64,000 nt of DNA, taken from positions 186,001-250,000 of the forward strand of contig NZ_BMSE01000011.1 of NCBI RefSeq assembly GCF_014648995.1, read 5' to 3'. The translations under genes and the position numbers were made by a program. Positions 18,267 to 27,104 of this stretch are shown here, one piece after another (the first letter of the stretch is position 1; the number at the start of each line of letters is the position of its first letter). The notes below the pieces were generated by a model. The model worked only from the letters and a program-made list of their open reading frames with translations, ran no database searches and was not told where the DNA came from. The stretch is from Streptomyces massasporeus. Lineage in GTDB: Bacteria; Actinomycetota; Actinomycetes; Streptomycetales; Streptomycetaceae.

Positions 18267-19525
18267 GCACCGTCCAGCTGCGTCGCCCACCCTCCGGCGT
18301 CGACCGCCCCGAACTGCCCCGGAAGCCACGGGAGTTGTGGCCGCGACTGCGCGCCGCCGCCGTCCGCCACGGGCCCGTGCTGCTGACGTACGGCGTGCTG
18401 AAACTGGCCGGCTTCGCCGTCTTCATGTACCTGCTGGACTCCGCGGGCGACTTCCGGAAGAAGAACCCGCGCTTCGGCGGTGGGGAGCACGCCTGGGACG
18501 TCCTGGCCAGCTGGGACGGCTGGTGGTACCAGCAGGTCGCCGAGCACGGGTACGACCCCGTCCTGAAACCGGTCCCGGGCGCGACGGGCATGATCACCCT
18601 GGAGGGCAATTCGGCGGCGTTCTTCCCGCTGTACCCGACGCTGATGCGGCTGGTGTCGGAGTGCACCGGGCTCGGCCTGTACGGCGCCGGCATGGTGGTC
18701 TCCGTCCTCGCCTCGTTCGCCGCCGCGCTCGGCATCTACGCCGTGACGAATCGCCTCGGCGGCCATCGGGCCGGTCTGGTCGCGGCCGGGCTGTGGGCGG
18801 TCTGGCCCGGCTCGGGCACGGAGTGGTCGGGCTACTCGGAGTCCCTCTACACGGCCCTCGCCGCGTGGGCCTGTCACGCCGTCATGACCCGTCGCTGGCT
18901 GACCGCGGGCCTGCTGACCTTCGCGGCCGGGCTCTGCCGGCCCACCGCGGTCGCGCTGGTGGCCGCCCTGGCCTTCTCCGCGGTCATGGCCCTGCGCCGG
19001 CGTGAGGACGGAGTTCGCCGCCCCCTGACCGCCGTGGCGATCGCGCCCCTGGGCCTGTTCGGCTACCTCGCCTGGGTCAACTACCGCATGGGCGACCTCA
19101 ACGGCTACTCCAAGCTCCAGGACGGCGCCTGGGGCCACAAGTTCGACTGGGGAGTCCACTCGTTCAACGTGCTGACGTCCATTCCCGTCGGGCACTTCGA
19201 CTACCTCTTCGCGATGCCCTTCGAGGACGTCATCGGCGTCTGCGTGGTGCTGATGGTGCCGGTGCTGACCGTGCTGCTGATACGCCTGCGGCCGCCTGCC
19301 GTGCTCGTCGTCTACACCGTCCTGTCGTACCTCATGGTGATGACGACCCAGCAGTACTTCGGCAACGTCTCGCGCTATCTCCTCCCGCTCTTCCCGCTGT
19401 TCGTCCCGCTCGCCCTCGCGATGCGGCGGCTCAGGTGGCCGTCCCTGACGACGGTCCTCGGGATGGCCGCGCTGGCTTCCGGGTCGTACGCGGGATACGT
19501 GCTCTTCGTGCTGGGGGTGCCGTAG
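18263..19525 (+). CDS. GT-C-fold integral membrane glycosyltransferase (PIG-V-like mannosyltransferase)
   Basis: 420 residues and about ten TM helices. The first periplasmic loop has WDVLASWDGWWYQQVAEHGYD, the W-D-x-x-W-Y...GY pattern of PIG-V-type GT-C enzymes. Later come FFPLYPTLMRLV and PVGHFDYLF. Such enzymes transfer a sugar from a polyprenyl-phosphate donor outside the membrane. The donor would plausibly come from the overlapping GT2-GtrA protein. The acceptor (protein, lipid or wall polymer) is unknown. Confidence 0.85.
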   Translation: MSTVQLRRPPSGVDRPELPRKPRELWPRLRAAAVRHGPVLLTYGVLKLAGFAVFMYLLDSAGDFRKKNPRFGGGEHAWDVLASWDGWWYQQVAEHGYDPVLKPVPGATGMITLEGNSAAFFPLYPTLMRLVSECTGLGLYGAGMVVSVLASFAAALGIYAVTNRLGGHRAGLVAAGLWAVWPGSGTEWSGYSESLYTALAAWACHAVMTRRWLTAGLLTFAAGLCRPTAVALVAALAFSAVMALRRREDGVRRPLTAVAIAPLGLFGYLAWVNYRMGDLNGYSKLQDGAWGHKFDWGVHSFNVLTSIPVGHFDYLFAMPFEDVIGVCVVLMVPVLTVLLIRLRPPAVLVVYTVLSYLMVMTTQQYFGNVSRYLLPLFPLFVPLALAMRRLRWPSLTTVLGMAALASGSYAGYVLFVLGVP

Positions 19526-19651
19526 AGCGACGCCGGCGACCGGTGAGATGGCACCGAAACATTCCCTTCACGCAGGAAGTATTTAGGGGTAACGACCGCT
19601 GCCTACCGTGCCTGCCTTGTCAGTCCCCAACCCGCAGCAAGGAGGCGTGGC

Positions 19652-21316
19652 ATGAGCGCCGAGCCACGACTGGCCGAAGTCGCCGAGCCGGAACCCGCAC
19701 AGCAGGCAGCGCCGGGCACGGACCAGGCCGTCAAGGAGACCCTCGAGGACTACACGCTCCGTTTCGCGCCGCGCAGTTACCGGCGCTGGACCCCGATGGT
19801 GGTGGCGACGACCGCGCTCGGCGGCATCGCCTACATGGCCGACTTCTCCATCGGGGCAGGCATCGGCCTGGCCCACGGCACCGGCAACGCGCTGCTCGCG
19901 ATCGCCGTCGCCGCCGTCGTCATCTTCGTGACCGGATTCCCGCTGGCCTACTACGGTGCCCGCTACAACATCGACCTGGACCTGATCACCCGCGGTTCCG
20001 GGTTCGGCTACTTCGGCTCGGTCCTCACCAGCGTCATCTTCGCCAGTTTCACCTTCATCTTCTTCGCCCTCGAAGGCTCGATCATGGCGCAGGGCCTGAA
20101 GCTGGGCCTCGGACTGCCGCTCTGGCTCGGCTACTTGGTCTCCACACTGATGGTGATCCCCCTGGTGATCTACGGCATGACGGCGCTGAGCAAGCTGCAG
20201 GTGTGGACCACCCCGATCTGGCTGCTGCTGATGGTCGGCCCGCTGGTCTACCTGGTCGCCACCGACCCGGGAACCGTCGACCGCTTCCTCGCCTACGCGG
20301 GAACCGACGGGGACGGCGGCATCAACACCGCCTCCGTGCTGCTCGGCGCGGGCGTGTGCCTGTCACTGATCGCGCAGATCGGCGAGCAGATCGACTACCT
20401 GCGCTTCATGCCGCCCAAGACCGAGGCGAACAAGCGTAGTTGGTGGACGGCCGTGGTGATGGCCGGCCCGGGCTGGGTGGTGCTCGGCGCGCTGAAGCAG
20501 GCCATCGGCGTGTTCCTCGCGGTCTACATCATCGCCGAGGTCGGCGCCTCCGCCGCGCCCGAGCCGATCCAGCAGTTCAAGGGCGCCTTCGACGCGATGA
20601 TGCCGTCGTGGCTCGTCGTCCCGCTGGCAGTGGTGCTGGTCGTGATCAGCCAGATCAAGATCAACGTGACGAACGCGTACTCGGGCTCGCTCGCCTGGAC
20701 CAACTCCTTCACCCGGGTCACCCGGCGCTACCCGGGCCGGATGGTCTTCGTGCTGGTCAACCTGGGCTTCGCGCTGGCCCTGATGGAGGCCGACATGTTC
20801 AGCTTCCTCAACAGCATCCTGGGCTTCTACTCGAACTGCGCGATCGCCTGGGTGGTCACGGTGGCCACCGACATCGGCATCAACAAGTACGTGCTGAAGC
20901 TGTCCCCGCACGCCCCCGAGTTCCGCCGCGGCATGCTCTACGCCGTCAACCCCGTCGGGGTCGTCGCCTTCGTCGCCGCCTCGGGGCTGTCCATCGCCAT
21001 GTACTTCCACGCCCTCGGCGACGCGCTCCAGCCGTACTCCCCCGTCGCCGCGGCCGTCATCGCCTTCGTCCTCACGCCGCTGATGGCCGTGATCACCAAG
21101 GGCCGGTACTACCTGCGCCGCACCGACGACGGCATCGCGGAGCCCCTGCTGGACGAGGACGGCAACCCCAGCGCCGTCGCCTACGAGTGCCATGTGTGCC
21201 GGCAGCAGTTCGAGCGGCCGGACGTGGCGGCCTGCCGCACGCACGACGCGGTCGTCTGCTCCCTGTGCCTGAGCACCGACAAGGTCGGCGACCACGTCCT
21301 GCCCGCCGGGGCCTGA
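19652..21316 (+). CDS. NCS1-family (purine/cytosine-type) permease with C-terminal Cys-rich tail
   Basis: 554 residues with about 12 TM helices. The start YTLRFAPRSYRRWTPMVVAT and central SQIKINVTNAYSGSLAWTN fit the NCS1 nucleobase:cation symporter family. After the last helix (about residue 490) comes a cytoplasmic tail with C-x2-C-x10-C-x7-C-x2-C plus a His, ending CSLCLSTDKVGDH, which looks like a metal site. The tail is not part of canonical permeases and suggests sensing or regulation. ATG 19652 has AAGGAGG upstream. The substrate is likely a nucleobase-like compound but is not proven. Confidence 0.88.
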   Translation: MSAEPRLAEVAEPEPAQQAAPGTDQAVKETLEDYTLRFAPRSYRRWTPMVVATTALGGIAYMADFSIGAGIGLAHGTGNALLAIAVAAVVIFVTGFPLAYYGARYNIDLDLITRGSGFGYFGSVLTSVIFASFTFIFFALEGSIMAQGLKLGLGLPLWLGYLVSTLMVIPLVIYGMTALSKLQVWTTPIWLLLMVGPLVYLVATDPGTVDRFLAYAGTDGDGGINTASVLLGAGVCLSLIAQIGEQIDYLRFMPPKTEANKRSWWTAVVMAGPGWVVLGALKQAIGVFLAVYIIAEVGASAAPEPIQQFKGAFDAMMPSWLVVPLAVVLVVISQIKINVTNAYSGSLAWTNSFTRVTRRYPGRMVFVLVNLGFALALMEADMFSFLNSILGFYSNCAIAWVVTVATDIGINKYVLKLSPHAPEFRRGMLYAVNPVGVVAFVAASGLSIAMYFHALGDALQPYSPVAAAVIAFVLTPLMAVITKGRYYLRRTDDGIAEPLLDEDGNPSAVAYECHVCRQQFERPDVAACRTHDAVVCSLCLSTDKVGDHVLPAGA

Positions 21317-21318
21317 CC

Positions 21319-21356
21319 CGTGCGGCGGGAGCGCGGTCGGGCGCTCCCGCCGCACG
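21319..21356 (+). terminator. 15-bp hairpin terminator after the NCS1 permease
   Basis: CGTGCGGCGGGAGCG (21319-21333) pairs with 21342-21356 around an 8-nt loop. It begins 2 bp after the stop codon. Confidence 0.8.
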
Positions 21357-21430
21357 GCACGTTCCAAGTCGGTCTCGGACGCGCGGTGCGGGCCCGGATG
21401 AGGGGGCGGCTCCGGCACCCGGGCGGCATA

Positions 21431-21456
21431 CTGATCTTGCGCTGCGCAAGGATCAG
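21431..21456. promoter_or_regulatory. Near-perfect inverted repeat, operator-like
   Basis: CTGATCTTGCGC (21431-21442) and GCGCAAGGATCAG (21444-21456) form an inverted repeat with one extra base. It lies 30 bp before the single-TM gene at 21486. The 12-mer TGCGCAAGGATC recurs at 40783-40794, in the LysR/EamA intergenic region. TTGCGCAA-centred sites are reminiscent of Lrp/AsnC operators, but this is only a guess. Confidence 0.35.
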
Positions 21457-21485
21457 GCCGACGGTCGGAAAGGGGATGACGGGAC

Positions 21486-21941
21486 GTGACCACCGAAGAG
21501 CCGGACGGGCGGGGAGCTCCCCGCGAGCCGTACGGCGTTCCCCCGGTCCCCGACGAGGTGTGGCTGAGGTTCCTCACGGACAGCGAGTCCGCCATACGGC
21601 TCTCCGCCCCCAGGGAACCCTCCGCGAGGGAGCGGGCGGCGGGGCGGCAGCTCCAGCCCCCGCACGCCGTCGGTGACCTGTGGCAGCCAGAGGACCTGTG
21701 GGTCCGTGTGGCGTGGCGGGACCTGGACCGCCGGTCCAAGGTCCGGCGCGCCGGTCGGGTCGTCGCCACCGCGGCCGCGGTCGCCCTGGCGCTGGGGGCC
21801 TGGTCCCAGCTGTCCACCAGTGCGGGCACGGGCCACCGGCCCGGCGAGAACACGGTGCGGCAGGTCGAGGGGGCCACGGCACGGCTGCCCACTGCCACGC
21901 CCGTCCCCTCCGCGTCCCCGGTCGCGCTGCCGTCCCGGTAG
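21486..21941 (+). CDS. Single-TM hypothetical protein
   Basis: 151 residues. The cytoplasmic N-terminal region (about 1-85) has PPVPDEVWLRFLTDSESAIR and LWQPEDLWVRVAWRDLDRRSKVRRAGR. One TM helix lies at about 92-110, followed by a short extracytoplasmic Pro/Thr/Ser tail. GTG 21486 was chosen because the frame starts there. The function is unknown. A preceding inverted repeat may control it. Confidence 0.6.
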   Translation: MTTEEPDGRGAPREPYGVPPVPDEVWLRFLTDSESAIRLSAPREPSARERAAGRQLQPPHAVGDLWQPEDLWVRVAWRDLDRRSKVRRAGRVVATAAAVALALGAWSQLSTSAGTGHRPGENTVRQVEGATARLPTATPVPSASPVALPSR

Positions 21942-22176
21942 CGCACGGCTGTCCTCCCCCGTGCCTCGGCAGCCGGAGCCGCTGCTGACGGGCACGGCGT
22001 GAACACCGGTGTGCCTGCGCCCAGTTGTGCTGTTACCGAATGCGCACAGACCGGAGTGAACGACGCCCGGCCGGGCGTCATCTCCTGGGGTGCGGCGAAA
22101 CAGCCGACGCGTCCGGTCGCCCCGCGGGAGCAGGGAAACAGGCCGCGCGCTGACAGACCATGGGGGAGCTTTCAAC

Positions 22177-22887
22177 ATGACCACGCACCGCGCCCGCCGT
22201 ACCGCCCGTTCCGCCGCCCTGGCCGCCGTCACCGCCGCGGTGGCGCTGGGCCTGACCGCCTGCGGCGGCGCCGACGACGGCTCGAAGGCGGCGGGCGGCG
22301 ACCGCGCCGCCGGTACCGCGCAGAGCCGGCCCGTGTCCGACGGGGACGGCAAGGACAGCGCGGAGCAGACCGACGGCGGTGGTGACACCAAGGAGCGGGC
22401 GCGACCGTCGACCGCATCGGGCGGGGCGGACCAGGTCGCGAGCAAGGGCACCACGGCCGGCGCCCAGCAGTGCCGCGGAGACGAGATGCTGCTCACCGCA
22501 GTGCACCGGTTCGCCGGTCAGCAGGGTGACCACCTGCTGGTCACCGCGTCGAACGAGGCCACCAAGCCGTGCTGGGTCACCTCGTACCCGGCCGTGAAGC
22601 TCGGCGGCGACGTCGACGTCGCCGCACTGCCGCACTCGAACAAGGACAAGCCGGGCGGCGACCAGCACATCACGCTGCAGCCCGGAGCCAGGGTGTACAG
22701 CGCGGTGAACCTCTTCGCCTACGGCTCGCAGAACCACACGGCGCAGTCTTTCGCCATCGCGCTGCGCGGCGATGACGGTCGCAACGGCCCTCTCTACTCC
22801 GTCGACCTCAAGGGCGAGAAGCCGCAGTTCAGCTGGAAGGAGGCCGACGTGCTGAACTGGAGCACGGAGAAGCCGTACGACTTCTGA
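22177..22887 (+). CDS. DUF4232-type secreted lipoprotein
   Basis: 236 residues. A lipoprotein signal peptide ends in a LTACGG lipobox (Cys about 28). A hydrophilic Asp/Gly-rich linker and a C-terminal beta domain (about 105-236) follow; CRGDEMLLTAVHRFAGQQGDH, CWVTSYPAVKL and LQPGARVYSAVNLF are typical of DUF4232. Two Cys in the domain could form a disulfide. GGGGGAG precedes ATG 22177. It acts at the cell surface; the function is unknown. Confidence 0.82.
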   Translation: MTTHRARRTARSAALAAVTAAVALGLTACGGADDGSKAAGGDRAAGTAQSRPVSDGDGKDSAEQTDGGGDTKERARPSTASGGADQVASKGTTAGAQQCRGDEMLLTAVHRFAGQQGDHLLVTASNEATKPCWVTSYPAVKLGGDVDVAALPHSNKDKPGGDQHITLQPGARVYSAVNLFAYGSQNHTAQSFAIALRGDDGRNGPLYSVDLKGEKPQFSWKEADVLNWSTEKPYDF

Positions 22888-23037
22888 CGGACCGCCGACC
22901 GGCGACGCGTCACCGCCTTCCGAGCGGTCAGGAATCGCGGGACAGCCTTTGAGTGACCCGCCCCTGATGGGCCCGGCCCGCGATCGGTCCCTCACCAATC
23001 AAGACCGGTCACGAGTCGGCCAGTTAGGGTCAGAGGC

Positions 23038-23697
23038 ATGACGACATCCCTTGCCGGCAGTGCCTTCGACTCGCTCCGTCTCGACGCCGTGCCCGACCAG
23101 GACACGTTGCGCCGGGTCTACGAACTGCCCGCGGACACGGCCATGCGCAAGCAGATGACCGAACTCACCGAGCAGACCCGGCGGTTGATCGGCTGCGCGT
23201 CGCTGGTCCTGGTCGCCAGCGCGGACGCCGAGGGCAACTGTGACGTTTCCCCGCGCGGCGGCCCCGCCGGGTTCGTCGCCGTCCTGGACGCACGGACGGT
23301 GGCGATACCGGACGCGACCGGCAACAAGCGTCTGGACACCTGGCAGAACGTCATCGCCACCGGGCGGGCCGGGCTGCTGTTCGTCATCCCGGGGCGCACC
23401 ACGACGCTCCGGGTGAACGGCCGGGCCTGCGTCTCCACCCGCCCGGAGTTGCTGTCGCAGCTGACCGCCGTGGGCAAACCTCCGGCCAGTGCGCTGGTGC
23501 TGGGGATCGAGGAGGTCTACCCGCACTGCCCCAAGTCGCTGCTGCGCAGCGGGGCCTGGAAGCCGGAGCAGTGGCTTCCGGCGGACGCCCAGCCGACCTC
23601 GGCCGAGGTGACGCTGGCCCAGCTGCGGATGCCGGAGCTGACGATCGAGGCTATCGAGCAGGCGGAGGCGGATTCGCTGAAGTACCGGTACGAGTGA
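23038..23697 (+). CDS. Pyridoxamine 5'-phosphate oxidase-fold FMN protein (MSMEG_1061 family)
   Basis: 219 residues with a split-barrel FMN-binding fold. Seen are LVLVASADAEGNCDVSPRGGPAGFV, IPDATGNKRLDTWQNV and GLLFVIPGRTTTLRVNGRA, followed by a C-terminal region with VYPHCPKSLLRS. This arrangement fits the MSMEG_1061-type subfamily of PNPOx-like flavoproteins, which often bind F420 or FMN. The reaction is unknown. It is separated from the convergent membrane-protein gene by a perfect hairpin. Confidence 0.85.
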   Translation: MTTSLAGSAFDSLRLDAVPDQDTLRRVYELPADTAMRKQMTELTEQTRRLIGCASLVLVASADAEGNCDVSPRGGPAGFVAVLDARTVAIPDATGNKRLDTWQNVIATGRAGLLFVIPGRTTTLRVNGRACVSTRPELLSQLTAVGKPPASALVLGIEEVYPHCPKSLLRSGAWKPEQWLPADAQPTSAEVTLAQLRMPELTIEAIEQAEADSLKYRYE

Positions 23698-23747
23698 GGA
23701 GCCGCCCTGCGGTCGTTGGATCACCAGCCCGTCGAACCGCGAGGCCC

Positions 23748-23777
23748 GTCCGCCCCGAGATCGATCTCGGGGCGGAC
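23748..23777. terminator. Perfect 30-bp palindrome, bidirectional terminator
   Basis: GTCCGCCCCGAGATC (23748-23762) is followed directly by its exact reverse complement (23763-23777). It sits between the convergent flavoprotein (ends 23697) and Rv1733c-like (ends 23781) genes. Confidence 0.8.
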
Positions 23778-23780
23778 CCG

Positions 23781-24362
23781 TCAGCCCGTCTTCCAGCCCC
23801 TTCTCGTGTCGATCCGCTCCCACTCGGCGTCCCACTGGGCCATGCGCCGCCGGTCGAGGACCAGGCGGGTCAGCCAGGTGCCTCCCAGTACCGCGCTGCC
23901 CGCGAAGACCCCGGCGAGCGCACCGCCCATGGCGGTGTGCAGCCAGGCCTCGGCGCTGGACACCGGCGGCGTCGTGAGGTCACCGCTCCGATTCACCCAC
24001 ACGGAGAGGGTGCTCCCGGCAGGGGCCCTGGGTGGTACCCGGGCCTCGTCCCGGTGGGTCGAGCCGTCCGGCGCGGTCCACCGCACCTTGCCCCACACCC
24101 GGTGGTCGCTCGCCGCGCCGGCCGATGCCGGGCCGGGCGCGTCCTTGACGACCACCGCCGGGACCTGGCGGCTCTCGGCCCGCTGCCGTTCGACGGCCTG
24201 CTCGACCGTGCCCGCCGCCACCAGCCCGGCGACCACCCCGCCCACCAGGGCGAGCACCCACCCGGCCAGCACGACCCAGGCTTCGACGACGTCGACGCGC
24301 CGTTTGAGCACGTTGCGACGCCACCGCCACCACCGCACGGTCATGCGCTCTGACGTTTTCAT
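23781..24362 (-). CDS. Rv1733c-like two-TM membrane protein, copy 1
   Basis: 193 residues. The N-terminus is basic and Trp-rich (MTVRWWRWRRNVLKRRVDVVEAW). TM1 is at about 30-52, a roughly 75-residue extracytoplasmic domain has WGKVRWTAPDGSTHRDEARVP, and TM2 is at about 145-168; a basic tail ends MAQWDAEWERI. This matches the Mycobacterium Rv1733c family (dormancy-associated, function unknown). A second copy is at 61532-62113. Start 24362 has GAGGGGG upstream; ATG 24344 aligns better with the paralogue start. Confidence 0.75.
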   Translation of the reverse strand: MKTSERMTVRWWRWRRNVLKRRVDVVEAWVVLAGWVLALVGGVVAGLVAAGTVEQAVERQRAESRQVPAVVVKDAPGPASAGAASDHRVWGKVRWTAPDGSTHRDEARVPPRAPAGSTLSVWVNRSGDLTTPPVSSAEAWLHTAMGGALAGVFAGSAVLGGTWLTRLVLDRRRMAQWDAEWERIDTRRGWKTG

Positions 24363-24474
24363 GGGCCGACACCCCCTCGTGAGCACCGGCAGCACCCTTC
24401 CAGTGTGCGCCTGACAGCCGGGAACGCTCGCCGATCAACGCCGGCGGTTCGTTCCGGGGGCGTGAGGACGTGGC

Positions 24475-25574
24475 TCAGACGGGAGAGGCCTCGATCCGTA
24501 CCCGGTCGCTCCCGTCGCCGGAGAGGAAGGAGGCCATCGCCCGTCCCTCCTCGGCGACACTCGTGCGGTCGGTCCGGGAGAAGCGGCGCAGCGGGGTGAC
24601 GAGCACCGTGTCCGTCTCGACGGTCCAGGTCGCGGCCACCCTGCCGTCGACCAGGACGACGCGTTCGCCGGCCACGGACAGAGGGCGGTGGTCGTCGTCG
24701 ATGATCCGGCTGCGGTCCTGGTAGCCGAGGATCGCGTTGTCGAACGCCGGCAGGAACCGTACGGGTGCCGGGGTGTCGGGGTCGGGGCGGGGCGCGTCGG
24801 GGAGGTCGAGCAGTTCGCGGCCGCGCTCGTCGCGGAAGGCGACGAGTTCCCCGCGCACGGCGGAGACCGCGCCGGGCAGCCCGGCGAGACCGCACCAGGC
24901 TCGCAGGTCGGCCGAGGCGGCCGGGCCGTAGGCCGTCAGGTAGCGCCGTACCAGGGCCTGGCCCACGGGGTCGGAGCCGTCCGGGGCGGGCGGGTCGATG
25001 TCGCGTCCCAGCCAGGAGGAGATCAGTGCGTAGCGCACTCCCGCCTTCGTGCGCCACAGGCCGCGCGGCGGCAGTTGGACGGTGGGGAGAAGGGCCGCGA
25101 CCAGCATCTCGCCCAGGGGCCGGGCCCCGCCTCGGGCCAGCGGTCGACGACGGCTCGCGCGAGTTCGGGCATGGAGCGGGGTTCACCGTCGGCCAGGACC
25201 TCCCGGCCCGCCGCGGCGAGTTCACCGGGGCCGACCCCGTGGAGCTCACGCCGGTAGACCCCGAGGACCCGCCGGCGCAGCATGCCGTCGTGGCGGGCGC
25301 GCCAGGCCACGGCATCGTCGCTGGTGACGAGGTGGACGGTGCGGCGCATGAGGTGGGTGCGCACGACCTGCCGCCCGGTCAGCAGGTCCGACAGCTCCGC
25401 CGGGTCGAACGCCCGCAGCCGCGACCAGAGCCCGAGGAACGGCTCCTGCGGTTCCTGCGCCTGCAGACCGCACAGGTGCGCGACGGCGTCGAGGACCGGC
25501 AGGCCGGCTCGTTCGAGGAGCAGTTGCCGGGCGAGGGTGGCGCGGTTCAGCGCCCGGGCGTCGAGCACGGTCAT
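24475..25574 (-). pseudogene. Winged-helix DNA-binding domain protein (AlkZ-like), frameshifted
   Basis: The two halves of one family member lie in different frames. The N-terminal half starts at ATG 25574 (MTVLDARALNRATLARQLLLER; HLCGLQAQEPQEPFLGLWSRL; VVRTHLMRRTVHLV). The C-terminal half continues from about 25107 (MLVAALLPTVQLPPRGLWR; YLTAYGPAASADLRAWCGL; ILGYQDRSRII) to 24475. The switch falls in a G/C run around 25108-25135; one extra base there would restore a single roughly 367-residue protein. AlkZ relatives unhook interstrand crosslinks or protect from DNA-damaging metabolites. It may be a true pseudogene or a homopolymer sequencing error. Confidence 0.75.
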
Positions 25575-25705
25575 CGGAGCACCTCGGCCTTCGGGTGGTG
25601 TGCCGACCCGTGGTCCAGGTGTCCGGGCGGCTTGCGCGCTCACGGTCGCACGGGATGCGGTCAGGTCGTGACCGCATGGGGGTCGGCGGGGCTTGGCGCG
25701 CGTCT

Positions 25706-25724
25706 GTCACCCAGGCTGGGTGAC
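25706..25724. promoter_or_regulatory. 19-bp palindrome, possible operator
   Basis: GTCACCCAG, one G, CTGGGTGAC: perfect 9-bp arms. It lies in the 214-bp divergent region between the winged-helix pseudogene (start 25574) and the lipoprotein (start 25789). It could be an operator or a short hairpin. Confidence 0.4.
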
Positions 25725-25788
25725 TCCCCCCGCTCACCTGAGTAGGAACACTCATGTCGGCGTCGTGGTCCGCTCGAATACTGGGCGC

Positions 25789-26427
25789 ATGAGACGACCT
25801 TCCGAGCTGGTCAGCACCGCCACCGCCCACACCCTGCGCCGCTCGCGCATGACACTCATGACGGCAGTGGTCGCCACCGTGGGACTCACCGCGTGCGGCA
25901 CCGAGAGCGCCGGCACCGACGCCGGCTTGAAGGCAGGCGGCGCCGAGGACCGGCCCGGTACGGCCTTCTCGAAGATGCTCGACGAGGTCGCGGAGACCTG
26001 CCCCGCCGACGGCCCGCCGCAGGCGCCCCCGACCGGGCCTCAGAACCCCCAGCCGCCCGGTGCGCAGGAGACACCGCCGAGCGACGCGGTCGAGCCGATC
26101 GCCCCCACGGCCGGGCCGGAGGTGGAGCTGAACGCCCGCGACTGGTGCGCGGGGCACCTCCATGAGGAGCGCGTGACCCAGGCACTCTGGGATCTGAAGA
26201 ACCCATCGCCCGCCGACGTCCGAACGATCCTGAACGATCTCGGCTACATCGACGAGCGCATCCACGGCCTTCGGAAGTCGGGCACGGCCACACGGTTCTC
26301 CCTCGACCTGCGCGACCGCGGCGGACGGCTCTGCATGGCCGGCTCCGCGGCCGGCACCAGGACGGTCGTGGACATGTGCGTGGCTCCCGCGACCGGCCCG
26401 TTCAAGCCGGGGCGACGGAAGCAGTGA
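25789..26427 (+). CDS. Secreted lipoprotein, unknown function
   Basis: 212 residues. A signal peptide (about 20-37) ends in the lipobox GLTACG. A Pro-rich linker precedes a C-terminal domain with ALWDLKNPSPADVRTILNDLGYIDERI and CMAGSAAGTRTVVDMCVAP. The domain order and motifs (P-x-x-V-R-x-x-L-x-x-LGY-x-x-ER, then paired Cys) match the lipoprotein at 39139-39738, so the two are distant paralogues. Nothing shows a ligand. Confidence 0.75.
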   Translation: MRRPSELVSTATAHTLRRSRMTLMTAVVATVGLTACGTESAGTDAGLKAGGAEDRPGTAFSKMLDEVAETCPADGPPQAPPTGPQNPQPPGAQETPPSDAVEPIAPTAGPEVELNARDWCAGHLHEERVTQALWDLKNPSPADVRTILNDLGYIDERIHGLRKSGTATRFSLDLRDRGGRLCMAGSAAGTRTVVDMCVAPATGPFKPGRRKQ

Positions 26428-26498
26428 TGCCGCCAAGGCTCCACCGATGAGTTTGCGGTGTTCGCGCGGTCCACCCGTCGACACGAAGGGAGCGCACC

Positions 26499-27104
26499 AT
26501 GCGCAAGATCATCGTTTGCACGTTCCTGTCGCTGGACGGCGTCATGCAGGCACCCGGCGGTCCGGACGAGGACGCCGAGAGCGGCTTCGAGCACGGCGGC
26601 TGGCAGAAGCCGGTGTCCGACGACGAGGTCGGCGCGGCCATCGCCGGCTGGTACGAGCCCTCCGACGCGATGCTGCTCGGCCGCAAGACGTACGACATCT
26701 TCGCGGCGTACTGGCCGACCGCCGATCCCGGCAACCCGTTCACCGAGCGGATGAACAGCATGCGCAAGTACGTGGCGTCCCGGACCCTGACGTCCCTGGA
26801 GTGGGAGAACTCCACGCTGCTGGAGGGCGACGTCGCCGACGCCGTGCGCGAACTGAAGGCGTCCGACGGCGGTGACATCAACGTCGTCGGCAGCGGCGAC
26901 CTCGCCCAGACGCTGATGCGGCACGACCTCGTCGACGAGTACCGGCTGACCATCCATCCGGTGATCATCGGCACCGGCAAGCGGCTGTTCGCCGACGGAG
27001 CCGTCCCCACCGCGCTGGAGCCGGTCAGTGTCTCGACGACGAAGAGCGGCACCGTCGTCGGCGTCTACCGGCCGACCGGCAAGCCCGGCTACGACAGCTA
27101 CTGA
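26499..27104 (+). CDS. Dihydrofolate reductase / RibD C-terminal-family reductase
   Basis: 201 residues. It begins RKIIVCTFLSLDGVMQAPGGPDED, with MLLGRKTYDIFAAYW, INVVGSGDLAQTLMRHDLVDEYRLTIHPVIIGTGKRLF. These are the motifs of the DHFR-like RibD C-terminal domain family, which bind NADPH. Such stand-alone proteins are common in actinobacteria; the substrate is not known. GGGAG precedes ATG 26499. Its stop overlaps the convergent LLM gene stop by 7 bp. Confidence 0.9.
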   Translation: MRKIIVCTFLSLDGVMQAPGGPDEDAESGFEHGGWQKPVSDDEVGAAIAGWYEPSDAMLLGRKTYDIFAAYWPTADPGNPFTERMNSMRKYVASRTLTSLEWENSTLLEGDVADAVRELKASDGGDINVVGSGDLAQTLMRHDLVDEYRLTIHPVIIGTGKRLFADGAVPTALEPVSVSTTKSGTVVGVYRPTGKPGYDSY

